Source: Gymnopus androsaceus JB14 (taxonomy: Eukaryota; Basidiomycota; Agaricomycetes; Agaricales; Omphalotaceae). From it: a DNA stretch of 64,000 nt. Shown here in pieces: positions 45,646 to 57,617 of the stretch (the first letter of the stretch is position 1; every line of letters starts with the position of its first letter). The position numbers and the translations under genes were made by a program. The DNA is taken from NCBI GenBank assembly GCA_009733575.1, contig ML769407.1, positions 1 through 64,000 on the forward strand. Reading direction: 5' to 3'. Under the pieces are notes generated by a model. It saw only the letters and a list, made by a program, of their open reading frames with translations, made no database searches and was not told the origin of the DNA.

Positions 45646-47238
45646 ATGGCGCTCTTGATAGGTGGTCCAAAAACCCACATAAAAGACCGTATAGGCCGTC
45701 TTATAAACAGGTTTAGCCATCGGTCTTTTGCTGATAGGGAAAGTAATATCCCTAGGGTGATACAGGATTGCGCAGACGAGAACCATCAGTCTTTCGCTGA
45801 TAGGGAAACTACTATACCTAGGGTGATAAAGGATTGCGTAGACGAGAACACTCAAGCTTTGAACTCTCCCATTCAGCAGCTCCCGCTTGAACTCCTACAA
45901 ATAATCTTTGATTATGTGTGCGAGTGCAATCTGCTTCATTGTCTCGAATCGAGCGCACCGACTGGACCGCCAACCAAACTAAAAACACCCGCAACTAAGT
46001 TACCCGTCCCTCTGTCTCTTATTCCAGCTCTCTCCATCGGTTCCACTTGCACTGAATGGTATTCAATAGCCTGCTCGACCCCCAGCTTGTGGTCGCGTTT
46101 CGAGCTCGAAATATCTTGCCGATCATCACAGAAGGTGGTCTGTTTTACCAAGATAGTTCAGTTATTCCTGGAGCGGTCAGGGAAGGATTTTCTGACCATC
46201 CGCCTGCACCTCAAAGGTCTTGACCGCCTAGTCCATTCTCCTGTCATGCATCTCCTTCTTCAGCGCTCTCATCGTTGGCAGATCCTCCAGTATGATGGAG
46301 ACTTGACTATTAGCGACCACATTCCCATCGGTTTTCAATTCACTAAACTGCAGGCCATCGAGGTGCAACGCGTTACTCCTGGCGCGGACAGGCTGGAGCC
46401 ATTCGCACTTGCTCCCAAGCTTCGCACCTTAGGCATTCCCTCCATTGGCCCTACCACAACTCCTCTATTGAAACGCATTACTACTCTTCAGACTTTCATG
46501 GATTCCTTTTACGATTTTGCTGATCATTGCCCACGTCTAACAACAGCGACACTCTGGGCGCAAAAGAAGAAGTGGGCTCCTTCTTTTAGTCTGTTACAAA
46601 CTCACCGATGTTTGGTACATCTCCGCACGCTTCGACTTGGTCTATATGACTTGGACATGGAGAACAATTTACTGAAGTATATGTTGTCTTCGTTTAATCT
46701 TCCAGCTTTGACTGAGCTGCATATGCACGCACGCCACGTCACCAGTTCTCCTTGTGTTTGGCCACAACACCAATTCACTCTCTTTTTATCTAATTCCTCC
46801 TGCCAGATTACGACACTCGTTCTTCTACAGATGAGGATACCCTGTCAGGACCTCATCTCTATCTTGGGGTGTCTTCCCTCTCTAACATACCTGCACATCA
46901 GTGACCAGTTCATCCTCCCAGATCAAAGCCCTATAACGCCAGAGCTTATCTGCAATCTGTGTTGGTCTACCGAGAGCGGGTGCCTGCGACTTGTTCCCAG
47001 GCTATCCTGCCTGGTGTTGGACTTTTATGGTAAATCCTTTGACGATGCTGGGTTCGCCAATGCGGTTGTATCACGCTGGGCACCTGATCCAAAAATGGCA
47101 AAGGCACTTGGAATAGAATGTCTTAGGGCGGTAGTGCTACATTGCTACAACTACCAGGTCGACACGTCCTCTTACAAGGTGCTTCGGTTCCTAGAAAATG
47201 AGGGTTTGAGGGTCGTTGTCTATTCCAGGGGCTACTGA
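45646..47238 (+). CDS. F-box protein with leucine-rich C-terminal region
   Basis: A single uninterrupted frame. The ATG at 45646 (MALLIGGPKTH) or the one at 45634 is the likely start; the frame stays open further up without an ATG. The F-box lies around residues 75-150: QQLPLELLQIIFDYVCE, a Pro-rich insert, then LSIGSTCTEWYSIACSTPSL with the Trp-Ser-Arg end typical of basidiomycete F-boxes. About 350 residues of irregular leucine-rich segments follow (LRTLRLGLYDLDMENN, LTYLHISDQFILPD). Such proteins are substrate receptors of SCF ubiquitin ligases. Just before the F-box there is a tandem duplication of 22 residues, SFADRESNIPRVIQDCADEN and SFADRETTIPRVIKDCVDEN, period 66 bp. No intron is needed. 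Confidence 0.85.
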   Translation: MALLIGGPKTHIKDRIGRLINRFSHRSFADRESNIPRVIQDCADENHQSFADRETTIPRVIKDCVDENTQALNSPIQQLPLELLQIIFDYVCECNLLHCLESSAPTGPPTKLKTPATKLPVPLSLIPALSIGSTCTEWYSIACSTPSLWSRFELEISCRSSQKVVCFTKIVQLFLERSGKDFLTIRLHLKGLDRLVHSPVMHLLLQRSHRWQILQYDGDLTISDHIPIGFQFTKLQAIEVQRVTPGADRLEPFALAPKLRTLGIPSIGPTTTPLLKRITTLQTFMDSFYDFADHCPRLTTATLWAQKKKWAPSFSLLQTHRCLVHLRTLRLGLYDLDMENNLLKYMLSSFNLPALTELHMHARHVTSSPCVWPQHQFTLFLSNSSCQITTLVLLQMRIPCQDLISILGCLPSLTYLHISDQFILPDQSPITPELICNLCWSTESGCLRLVPRLSCLVLDFYGKSFDDAGFANAVVSRWAPDPKMAKALGIECLRAVVLHCYNYQVDTSSYKVLRFLENEGLRVVVYSRGY

Positions 47239-48250
47239 TGATGACTCTTGTAGTCTTACCTTCTCTTATGAGCTCGGACTTTACTCTACTTATGTATATA
47301 TATCACACTTTCTAAACTTTGACAATCACCATGCTTTCTGAAACCCTGTAACAATCTAACGGTTCAAAAAGATTTGAAGTAAACAGCTGAAAAGTAATTT
47401 TTTCGATAAACAGAAGAAACTGACCATATACATTGTAATCTGCCAAACCTTTAGCTGTCTTTTGAAGCGAGAAGTCTCTGACTAAAAGTGATCTCCGTTC
47501 AAAGAATACTTAGTTTAGAAGATACAAAACATTAGCGGCGTCCGTATATAAAAAATGGGTCTAACCTGAGGTGATGATATCCAACCCAAGATCAAAAAAA
47601 TGCTCGCTCACTCAACGAAGAATTCACCGTTAGAACTACAATTGTCCATTTGTTTAGACATTGTGTCCCAAAATCTGAATCGGATTAGATCGAATTTCAC
47701 GCTTTGACATTCGGACCGATGGCCGAACAGTACTCACTTCCACAACACTTCCAACATCCCACGAAAAAGTTACGATTCAACCACTCCCTCTGGTCTCTAA
47801 AAGATTAGGTCATGAAGTGACTCTGAGTGACTCCAACTCTACTGTGGAAAAAGTCGGACAATTAGAAGATGGGACTATTGTCAATTAGGAGTCGGACAAT
47901 GGGCACTTTGACGTTCATTGAACTGAAATCAAACCAACCTCGCTTGCCCCTCCTTGGCCAAAGTGTACACAATAGGATGTATTGTTACAAGGTTTGTCAA
48001 GATACAATAAGCGACTGGATAGCGGACGGCTCTCCTTATAAAGCGATACCTCTCCCTCTTTCTTAAATCTCCGGGCATCACCTCTTTCCCGTCTGAGGAC
48101 TCTTTTATCGAAACTTATACTTGTATACTATCTCTTCTATCTCAAGACGGGATCTCTGAGGTGGAATTCAGATCTTACCGCTTTACAACTTGACGAATCG
48201 GATTTTGCGTATTGACACATCTCTATCTATCACATCGCATTCTACGCTCA
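47239..48250. other. Intergenic, no gene seen
   Basis: Only short frames. The last 200 bases contain a CT-rich stretch (TCTCCCTCTTTCTTAAATC, about 48050) as often seen before fungal transcription starts. Confidence 0.5.
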
Positions 48251-48900
48251 ATGGCCATCTCCACTCCCGAAAGAGCTATGAATCGCCCTCCGCTTCATAC
48301 AGTAGCAACTCCCATACCTGTAGGATTTCTCGGAATCGAACATATTCGTTTCCTACATTTAAACGATTCTGCATCATGTTCAGTGAGTATTCACCCACTC
48401 CATTCCTCGATAGATCCCTAATTCTGCGTCTTCTCTCTTCTCCTTCCTCCTCTCTCTCCCAGTCGCGCACGCATCCTTCTCACATCCCTCATGCATGTCA
48501 TTCTCCCTCTACGAGGCCGCGGAAAATCTCCACCTCAGGCTCGCCTTCTGTTACGAATAATTCATGCCAGTCACGATCTCCTTGCCCTTCAGCTTCTCCG
48601 TCCAGTTGCTCATTATCCAACCCAACCCTACTAAGCAGTGGATCCCGGCCCTCCTCTGAGTCTCTCTCATGCTATAACTGCCAGCCTGTTTTGCGGCTCG
48701 TCCCATCTGATAGCATGGCGAATGCTGATGCGCTCGTTTGTATCCCTCCTCCGGGTAACGGGGATGAAAACTGGGTTAGGAAGCCACTACTGCTCCTCGG
48801 ACCAGCTGAGAAACTTGTTACTCACCCGCAAGTTCAGAGGAATATCGCTCGTGGGGCGCGCGTCTATCCTTATTGTAGGGTTAGGACTAGGAAAGCTTAA
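48251..48900 (+). CDS. Small Ser/Pro/Arg-rich protein, two exons, conserved-looking tail
   Basis: Exon 1 at 48251-48382 (44 codons, MAISTPERAMNRPPLHTVAT) is joined through an 80-nt intron with donor GTGAGT and a strong pyrimidine tract plus CAG to exon 2 at 48463-48900 (146 codons including stop). The total is 189 residues. The middle is low-complexity Ser/Pro. The last 70 residues are more ordered: ANADALVCIPPPGNGDENWV, LLLLGPAEKLVTHPQ and ARGARVYPYCRVRTRKA. A GPA...GARVxPYR-type ending recurs, from memory, in small basidiomycete proteins of unknown role. The alternative unspliced frame lacks an ATG before 48375, which favours the spliced model. Confidence 0.7.
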
Positions 48901-49254
48901 GGCTTCTTGGTCTGAGAAGATGGATAGAACCGTGATGACACCAATTGTAGGTGGGGGAAAGGAGGTACCATTTTTTCTTGCTTAAAAGGCAAATGTTGTA
49001 AGTACATGATCAATCTAGATAGAGTAGGAGGGTCTGATTGTAGAAGAGAATCGCACACGCACTGTATAGTAAACATACTCCCTATCATAGAACTATCATG
49101 ATTTATTCGGACCCTAATTCAACTCCAAAATTGACTTCAACGCGGTGTTGATTGACTTCAAATGACTCGCGCAAGTAACGGTCCGACCCTCCCTTCCCGC
49201 TTGAACTATACATATATGAGAGCCGCATGGCGATAAGATCCTACCAGCATATTC

Positions 49255-52200
49255 ATGGCAATTGACTCTAGCGACATCCAGGTAGCAATACCTGGGTATG
49301 TGGCTCTTTCTTCGTTCATCGTACTCGCTGGCCAACTGGTCTCGGAACGATGGCTGCGGCCCGCAAGCTTAACCACGAATTTATCGCAGGCGCCCTCTCC
49401 CAACTACAAAACTCGGAAGACCTACCAAATTTTACGCGTCTTAGGATGCATATCGCTACTAGTGTTAACTGCTCTTCCGTTTTCATGCGAAGACTGTGGA
49501 CTGAAGGATGAGCAGGTACTAGAGAAATGCGGCAACTTGAAAGCTTTATCATTATTGACCTATGTTCGTGCAATTTTCTCTTGTTACTGGCTTGAATTGA
49601 CGGTTCTACGTGCAGATATACGCCATAATTCTTGCTTTCTACTCTACCATTACAACTTCTGTTCGCTGGCGCGCAATCCTCACGCGACATGTCAACATTC
49701 GTTTTGCTAGTGACTTGGATTGTTTACGGATATTACAACCTCTTTCCTTTGGCTACTTTTGCGCAAACTCCTTCCAATCTTTGCCAAGGATGGGTGCTGT
49801 GGACAGAAATGGGGATTTTAGCCGTGACTTGCATTGTGATTCCAATGGCGATTCCGAGAGAATATATTCCTGTGGATCCCAAGGTGAGTTTTGGCTAATG
49901 AAAGCTCATAACAACCTCTAATGGAGAGTATGTTTTACAGCATTCCAATGCTAATACAGAATCCAGAACAGACAGCGTCCATTTTCTCTCTGGGCATGTT
50001 CTTCTTCCTCGACCCAGTCGTCTTTGAGGCGTACCGTGTTCCGCATCTCCCTCTGGGCATGTTCTTCTTCCTCCACCCAGTTGTGTTTGAGGCTTACCGT
50101 GTTCCGCATCTCCCGTAGACCGATTACCACCCCTTGCCGACGATGATTCTGCCAAAAATCTGAAGGAGGCGCATTTTCAAGTTAGCTTCTTTTGCTTCGA
50201 GGAGTGCTATATTATACGTGCTTACATCCTAATTAGCACCTTGATCCTTTTTCTGGAGCCAAATCGCGGAATTTCCTGTTCAACCTGATACGAACGTTCC
50301 CCTATGAATCCATCCTGCTGTGGTTCCTAGCAACATTCTCTTCAGTGTTTATGTTGGTGGAACCTATCGCCGTCAACGGGCTCTTGAGGTTAGTAGAATT
50401 CCCATTTTGCGCGGCTTTTACATTGTAATTGATGGATTTCATGAAGGTATCTGGAACAAGGAAAAGAAGGGGCTACCATGCGCCCCTGGTTTTGGGTTCT
50501 GCTGCTTTTCGTTTATCCGGTTGTGGACTCGTCGTTCGTAGAATGGTATCTTCGTGTGTCTGTGAGTGCCCTGATATCATATTATTCGATTTATTGAAAT
50601 CAAGACTCGTTCAACTTGAAAGTTACGGACCATCGTACGCCTGGAAGCACTCTTAACACAGTTGGTCTTTGAGCATGCTCTGCGCATTCGTGTCAAAGCT
50701 GAATCATCTTCGGAATCCTCGGAAGCCGACAAAGATAATGATAAAAAGAGCAATTTAATAGGGAAGATCAACAACCTCGTCACCACTGACCTTGCTACAA
50801 TCAACGATGCAAGGAATTGTGTTGCTCTCATCTCGGAGATACCTATGTTGCTCTTCCTTTATGCCATCTTTCTTTATACCATTCTGGGGTGGAGGTGTGT
50901 TTTTTCCAACGATTGATCTCAGATATTGACCGGTGTAAAGTGCCTTTGTAGGAATTGGCTTAACGATCGCACTGGCGCCGGTTCCAACCTATATCGCAAG
51001 TATTGTCCGGAAGTACCAAGCGCTGAGGATGAAGAAAACAGACTGCACGAGTGCATGTGTTTACGGACAGTGAGTTGCAGATGTTTAAAAGGATGCCTCG
51101 ATGATTCATCTACTATCTGTGATTTAGTTATGAACATTCTGCGTATGGTAAAACTTTTCAGCTGGGAAAAGCGCATGCTTTCAAAGCTGTCTGAGGCGCG
51201 TAACGAAGAGCTACGATTGCTTAGGAAAAGGCAATATGCGAATTTGCTGGGTACTGTTGTAAAGTGGGTAATCTTCTGTACATGCTGCGTTTTCATGGTT
51301 TTTGACATGGCCTTGTTCACTTTCTTTAGCTTTGCGATGCCAATCGTAGCCATGGCTGCGACTTATGCAGTATAGTAAGTCCAAAATCTTCGACCTCTTG
51401 GCATAAATACTAATGCATCATCTCAGCGTAAGCAAAACCTGAAGCTTTCTGCGCCCAATGGCTGACGCGCTGATCTTATGCTTAGACGCTGGTTATGAAG
51501 CAAGATTTGAACGCGTCGACAGTTTTTTCCTCTCTCGTCGTGTTTGAGAACCTTCAGAGGTACATGAATGCGATATTCATGTATTGGACCAGAGCACAGG
51601 CGGCGAAGGTTTCGCTGGATAGGATTACGGATTTTCTCAGCAATGTGCGTCATCTTCTGAAAAGTCGCTTATCGTCGAACTGATAACTTCTGGCATCTTA
51701 GACTGAACTGCTGGATGGGTTTGAATCGCCCTCTTCGGCTCAAGCTTTGAACGCCATACAACCATCGACTGGACGAGATAGGGTTCCAAAACGCCACGTT
51801 CTCATGGTCTAGGGATACCAGCGGGACTGCCACACCTTCGTCGAGAAAGTTTATGCTCCGAATAGTAAATAAACTTTCGTTCAAGAAGGGATGTCTTAAT
51901 TTGATTACTGGGCCGACTGGGTCTGGCAAAACTTCGTTGCTGGTGGCTTTGCTTAGTAAAGCTAGTGAATTCATTACGTTGGAAGGTGCTGATAATTGGC
52001 TTTAGGCGAAATGCACTTCATTCCCTCTGGACCGGACTCGTTCTATCACCTTCCGCGAGATGGAGGCGTCGCTTACGCTGCGCAGGAGTCATGGGTGCAA
52101 AATGAGACTATCAAGGTCTGGCCTCTCATACTTTTTATCTTGAATATATGTCCCTGACGTAAATTTATGCCTCCCTCATTGTAGAATAACATTCTATTCG

Positions 52201-55200
52201 CCTCAGAATATAACGAGGCTCGGTACAAGCAAGTTATCTACGCCTGCGGACTAGAGAGAGACCTTGAGCTATTCGAAGCAGGGGATGAGACGGAGGTTGG
52301 AGAGAAAGGGTTAACGCTGAGTGGAGGGCAGAAGGCTCGGCTGACGCTGGCAAGGGCTGTTTACTCCAACGCAAAGATACTGTTGTTAGACGACGTGCTC
52401 GCTGCTCTTGAGTGAGTCCTAGCCTTCTGCTTCTGGCATCTTATTGCGCCGAGATTTATTGCTGATGAAATATTCAAATAGCGTGCATACCTCAAAATGG
52501 ATAGTTGAAAAGTGTCTCGCAAGTGACATCGTCAAAGATCGAACAGTCGTACTGGTGGTACGTCACAACCTCTCTTTTGTAGATTATCATAACGAGCTAA
52601 AACAACAGACTCACAACGTGAAACTGGTCGAGCCCATCGCGAGCGCTGTCATCTCGATGAAGGAAGGTCAAGTGTCTGAGTGCCGATATTGCACTCCTGT
52701 GCCAATCAATACCTTGCATGAGGCTCTCCGCGATGTTAGTGTCGATGATGAAAGCGGCGACGCTGCTAAAGGTGATTCCAAACCCGACGGTAAACTTGTC
52801 GTCGCCGAGGAAATCCAGGAAGGTCGCATCAGCGGGAACTCGGGTGAGCTGGACTTTGGAATCCAATGCAAACTGCGTCTAACAGTTTCGTATACAGTCA
52901 AGCTATACACATCTGCTATTGGCGGTAACCATGCGGTTTTGTACTTTTCAGTGTTGTTGGGAATGATGCTCTTGACTCACGCAATGGGCGTTGTTCAAAC
53001 TTGGTTCTTGGGTTATTGGGCCTCTCAGTACGAGCGACCTGGCGAAGTTCCCATTGTATTTTACCTCGGGATTTATGGTGAGCTGGTGTATTGTACTCAT
53101 CCGCGTCTCCTTCTGATCATATTGGTTTTTTAGTCGGTAGTTTGTTGGTGATCATTGCATGGAACACCTGTGCCAGTATTTTGTTCATCTCTGGTGCTGT
53201 TAGAGCATCACAAAGGATCCATGCGCAGCTGGCGGAGGTGATTCTTGGAACCACCATGCGGTAGGTGCATTTGACAACGAAGATCTTTTAGGAGCTAATA
53301 TGACGAATGGTGCAGATGGTTGGACCAGACTCCTACGTCTCGTATCGTTACCCGTTTCACTCAGGATATTAATGCCAGTCAGTTCTTCTCAACGTTGGTG
53401 CTTTATATCACTAATATACCTGTCTGCCCCAGTCGATACTACTATTCCCGAACTGACCAAATTCACTGCCGACCAAACGATCAAATTGCTTTTAAAGCTC
53501 GCAGCGATTATCATCTTGAGTCCAATCTTCCTTATCCCCGGTGTTGCAGCCCTTGGTCTTGGATATACCTGTGGAACAATCTACTTGAAAGCGCAAATGA
53601 GCGTGAAACGGGAGATGTCCGTTGCGAAAGCTCCGGTTCTTGGCCAGTAAGCCCGTTTATTCTTCACCGTTAAATGCTCATCTAAAGTCATAAATAGTTT
53701 TGGTGCGACTATTGCTGGTTTAAGTGAGTACAATTCGTTCCAAAAGTACCCTGTACTAAGCGAACCATAGCTTCAATCCGTGCATATGGAGCGCAAACCA
53801 TGGTGACCGAACAGCTGCTCAGTAGAATCGATAAATATTCACGTTCTGCGCGAGTATTCTACAACCTTCAACGGTGGATGGCGATGCGGATGCACGTGAT
53901 TTCGGCTTTGTTCATCGGTACACTGGCATGGTACTTGGTCTATGTCAAGAAGGACAACGCATCCAATACGGGTTTCTCACTCAACATGGGAGGTAGTAAA
54001 CCCTCAAGTATTGTTATCACCATCTATTGACGTAGCTTTGTTGCAGTAACCTTCACAGGTGCTATATTCGGCTGGATTATCAATATGAACATGCTTGAAG
54101 GCCAGAGTAACAGTCTTGAACGAGTCGAGGCATATCTGCAAATTGAACAAGAGCCGAAACCGACCGAACAAGGGAAAGCACCGGCATATTGGCCTGCAAG
54201 TGGGGACCTTCGTGTTGAAAATTTGTGCGCAAGGTATTCGCCGGATGGCCCGGAAGTCCTTCACAATCTATCCTTCCACATAAAATCAGGTGAACGTATT
54301 GGGGTTGGTGAGTGTTGATTTTAGCCTGTCGTTCACTTGATGACTCACCCTTCGATCCCTTCCTAGTGGGTCGAACTGGATCGGGCAAGGTAAGCATTTA
54401 CGCTATTGGTTTACGACGTTTCACTGTATGAAATTTAGAGCTCTCTTACGCTTTCGCTGCTACGGTGCATCTACACCACCGGTGAAGTCATGTTTGACGG
54501 GATTTCCACCTCTTCCACGAATCTGGATTCTTTACGTTCCAAAATCACCATTATCCCTCAAGTGGTAGGCTTATAGTTCGATATCGCTTTCATCACTTTC
54601 ACTCACACCCTCCCGCTCAGCCGGAGCTTATCAGCGGCACTTTGCGACAGAACCTGGATCCTTTTGAGGAGGTTGATGATTTGACATTGAATGATTCACT
54701 CCGCGCTGCTGGGCTGACTGCCCTTCAAGAGGACCTGACCGAAGATGAGGATAGGATTACTCTGGATACCGCCATATCTGGCGGAGGGAGTAATTTATCT
54801 AGTTGGACAAAGGCAGATCGTGGCCCTTGCGCGTGCAATGGTTCGGTCGTCTAAACTTACTTATATTGGATGAGGGTTTGTTCGTTTATTTTATCTTCTC
54901 ATCTTATTACTCACAGCTCGCGATTTTAGCAACGTCAGCTATAGGTAAAGTATCATCCTCAAGGTTTTAATCTGGAGGCTGATGGCAGTTTACGCAGATT
55001 ACAAGACAGACAATATCATTCAGACGTCCTTGCGTAATGAACTCAAGGGCGACGTGACTTTGATCACTATTGCGCATCGGTTGCAAACCATCATGGACGC
55101 CAATCGAATCGTGCGTTACGCTCCGTATACTTGTTTCCCTAACCTAACAATCCCTCCCCTTTTTTTTATAGATGGTATTAGATGCAGGGAATCTTGTGAG

Positions 55201-55365
55201 TCACTTCCCGCCTGCTAGTAGGTGACATGATTTCATTATCAACAGGTCGAGTTTGGTACCCCCTCTGATTTACTGAGACAAGAGGATGGATCATTCCGCG
55301 CTCTCGTAGAGGAGTCCAGTGACAAGGAGGCACTATTTGCGTTGGCGGAAACTGGTGCTCGATAG
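49255..55365 (+). pseudogene. ABCC-type (MRP-like) full ABC transporter with multiple frame breaks
   Basis: A full TMD-NBD-TMD-NBD transporter can be followed through many short-intron exons from ATG 49255 to TAG 55363-55365. NBD1 has Walker A GPTGSGKTSLL (about 51908), signature [17 protein letters not shown] (about 52318) and Walker [12 protein letters not shown] (about 52378). NBD2 has GRTGSGK (about 54370) and TLITIAHRLQTIMD. Known relatives export conjugates and xenobiotics across vacuolar or plasma membrane. Breaks: frame change near 49690; an in-frame 63-bp tandem duplication (49988-50113) followed by TAG; a frame change near 51770 before the NBD1 core; and two near 54800 and 54865 that split the NBD2 signature and Walker B. 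Most introns and all other motifs are in order, so decay is recent, or some breaks are assembly indels. Confidence 0.75.
49988..50113 (+). repeat. 63-bp direct tandem duplication inside the ABC transporter
   Basis: CTCTGGGCATGTTCTTCTTC... at 49988 repeats at 50051 with three or four substitutions. It duplicates 21 residues (LGMFFFLDPVVFEAYRVPHL) of a membrane-proximal segment in frame. Confidence 0.85.
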
Positions 55366-56073
55366 TAAAAATGCAGAGTACTGCTATGTAGTATAGCCGG
55401 TTGGAACTGCTTTGTCGAAAGATCGAATACTAGCTTTCTATTGCGGTGCGTGAGTCACTGAGTGACATTTTCATTGACTGGAGGTCGCAGTGTAGACAGT
55501 TGACGGTACAAGAGTAATTGGATATTGTCACAGACGGAGATGAAGATGAGCAAGTCAACTCAAAAGATGGCTCGGGCTTGAACGGAGATGTCGAGCATGC
55601 ACCAGTACTTGGATACCAGCACAGATTGCAACCATGTTTTCTCTGTGAGAAGCTCTTCATGGATCATGACGATGGTGCAGAAGGGACAGGTAGAACCATG
55701 TCGACAACACGGAGCACATCCGTGTTCAATTCGACCCCACCTACACTTATGCTTGACTTACTCAGCTCTGACATCATAGGGGTGTAAAGCTCTCCACTTC
55801 ATTTTTGCTTTCACTCCCTGTCATGCTCAAGAAGCAGGGAAGCATTAGATTTCAGATTTTTTGCTTTCACTCCCTGTCATGCTCAAGAAGCAGGGAAGCA
55901 TTAGATTTCAGATTGGAGTCAACGTTAAGGTAAAGCTTTCATGGACCCCTTTTATTTTGTCTGCTTGTATACTCTTGTATACCCCAATTCAATTTTATTG
56001 TTCCTTATGTGTTTGCGGACGCGTTCCCTGCCTTCTATCTGCTTATTTCTGAACGACCTCTTCCAACACTAAT
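55366..56073. other. Intergenic with a 56-bp tandem duplication
   Basis: 55802-55857 and 55858-55913 are two virtually identical head-to-tail copies (each containing TTGCTTTCACTCCCTGTCAT). The rest is spacer and presumed promoter of the hydrolase. A frame across the repeat has no recognisable content. Confidence 0.7.
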
Positions 56074-57327
56074 ATGCCTAATGGTCCAGTCAACAACGAA
56101 GGAGAATACATTTTGTTTTCAGATACGGGCCCAGTACAACAAATGGACGAGTACACTACACTGGTTGTTGTCCATGGCACTTCCTTCAACAGCGGTGAGT
56201 TGGTTTTAGGATACTTCTTGGGTACCCTTGATTTAATCGGTTATCTCAGGAATATTTGGACGCATACTAAATATCGGATTGGAGCACAAGATGCGCATAG
56301 TTCTTTTAACTCGGAGAGAGTATAAAGTGAGTTGAACGCAGCAAATATCGGACACACTTGCAGTATTGATGACGAAGCAAGGGTTCATGTCCATATACAG
56401 ATAAAGAGCTAGCGCTGCTGAATCAAGGCAAGAAGGAATTTCTGGAAATCGTAGGAAATGAGCTCGCATACTTTCTCCTCTGGTTTGCCGAAACTCAGCA
56501 AATTCCGAGAGCTTCCCTTGATAAAAAATCCGGAGGCATTGCCTTACTGGGATGGTCAATGGGCAATCATGCCACACTTTCCTTACTTGGCCAACACCAT
56601 GCCGTTCCAGTGGAAAAGTATTCAAAGTTGAGTCTTTATTTGAGACATTTAATCATTCATGGTGCAACCCTGTATTTATTTTTATCTGGTTGTCGTGCTG
56701 AATGTTCTGCAGATCCACCCTTCACTTCACTAGGATATCCAGGTCCAACGTATGGTTATCACCCCTTCAAGGATCCCGATCTCACGACCTTGGAAGCCAA
56801 GGTTACCAACTTTAGTGTTTGGGTCACTGAGTACTACAAACACCCAGGTTATGATTCACGGGAGCTTTTTAATCTTGATTCGCGAAAGCATGGCGATAAT
56901 GCTTCAGTGGAGTGGTTCACAGCTGCTGAGAGGGATGAGATAATAGAAAAAGTCCCTGTCAATATCGTGGACCTTCCTTTGGTATTCAAAATGCAGATAG
57001 AGCTCGGAAAGCAAACACAGCGCGCGCTTTTTGACTCTGAGCTGGCACAAAATGTGTTTCCAAGCCTACCCATTACATTTTTGGCGTGCAAGTCTACAAA
57101 CTCATTTTGTGTGTACAGCTTTTTTGAGACTGAGCGCCGTTTCAAAGAGCTTGAATTTCGGGCGAATTCTGGCCGTCGAATCAAGTTTATCGAGCTTCCT
57201 GATGCAAACCACTTTGTATGTACCACTCTTTAATCCTTGTTCACACCTCTGATTTCTCAAACAGGTCCATTGGGATAATCCTGGGCAGTTCATGGATGCT
57301 GTGAGATTGTCCCTTAGTATCGAGTAG
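56074..57327 (+). CDS. Alpha/beta hydrolase-fold protein
   Basis: Five exons (56074-56194, 56250-56326, 56382-56661, 56713-57215, 57265-57327) sum to 1044 nt, 347 residues, with consistent phases. The acceptor of exon 3 (GAAGCAAG/GGTTC) is chosen because it gives YKGSCPYTDKELALLN without a stop. Fold marks are TTLVVVHGTSF (oxyanion HG) near residue 30, GIALLGWSMGNHATLSLLG with the G-x-S-x-G nucleophile elbow near residue 115, SLGYPGPTYGYHPF in the cap region, and a C-terminal NHFVHWDNPGQFMDAV carrying the probable catalytic His. An acidic residue in the intervening strand would complete the triad. From memory, this lipase/esterase-like group is multicopy in Agaricomycetes. No signal peptide, so probably intracellular. 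Substrate unknown. Confidence 0.85.
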
Positions 57328-57521
57328 CTTGATCATAAATATGGCCAAACCAAGCTCTTCATGGTTTCAATATGAAGAATCTGCATTGGCATGAAAACTG
57401 TAGATTCCTTGACTCAATATTAGCATGAGCTTTGACACTACAATCAATCAACTGCATATGCGAATTTTATTCATGATGTGCGATGTTTGGAGTTGGATGA
57501 ACTTGCAATGAAATATGCTAT

Positions 57522-57617
57522 GGGCATGTAGTGTAGGGGTTATCGCGTCCGCTTTGCATGTCGACTGATTGTTGCGATTAATGCGGAAGGTCTCCGGTTC
57601 AATTCCGGACTTGTCCA
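57522..57617 (+). tRNA. tRNA-Ala(TGC) with intron
   Basis: Acceptor GGGCATG with 3' CTTGTCC plus discriminator A (one internal mismatch), D-arm TAGTGTAGGGGTTATCGCG and T-arm TCCGG/CCGGA with loop TTCAATT. Anticodon stem TCCGC pairs with GCGGA, and the loop starts TT-TGC-A, so the anticodon is TGC. An intron of about 22 nt follows position 37 (57558-57579 or one base either way). Spliced, the molecule has normal tRNA-Ala dimensions. Confidence 0.9.

Noticed and set aside
45291..45680. Leftward gene starting MSGNIEFEKDMNG antisense to the F-box start
   Set aside because: Only a first exon is plausible. It could not be linked to the small gene at 44455-45049, whose own chain starts at 45049.
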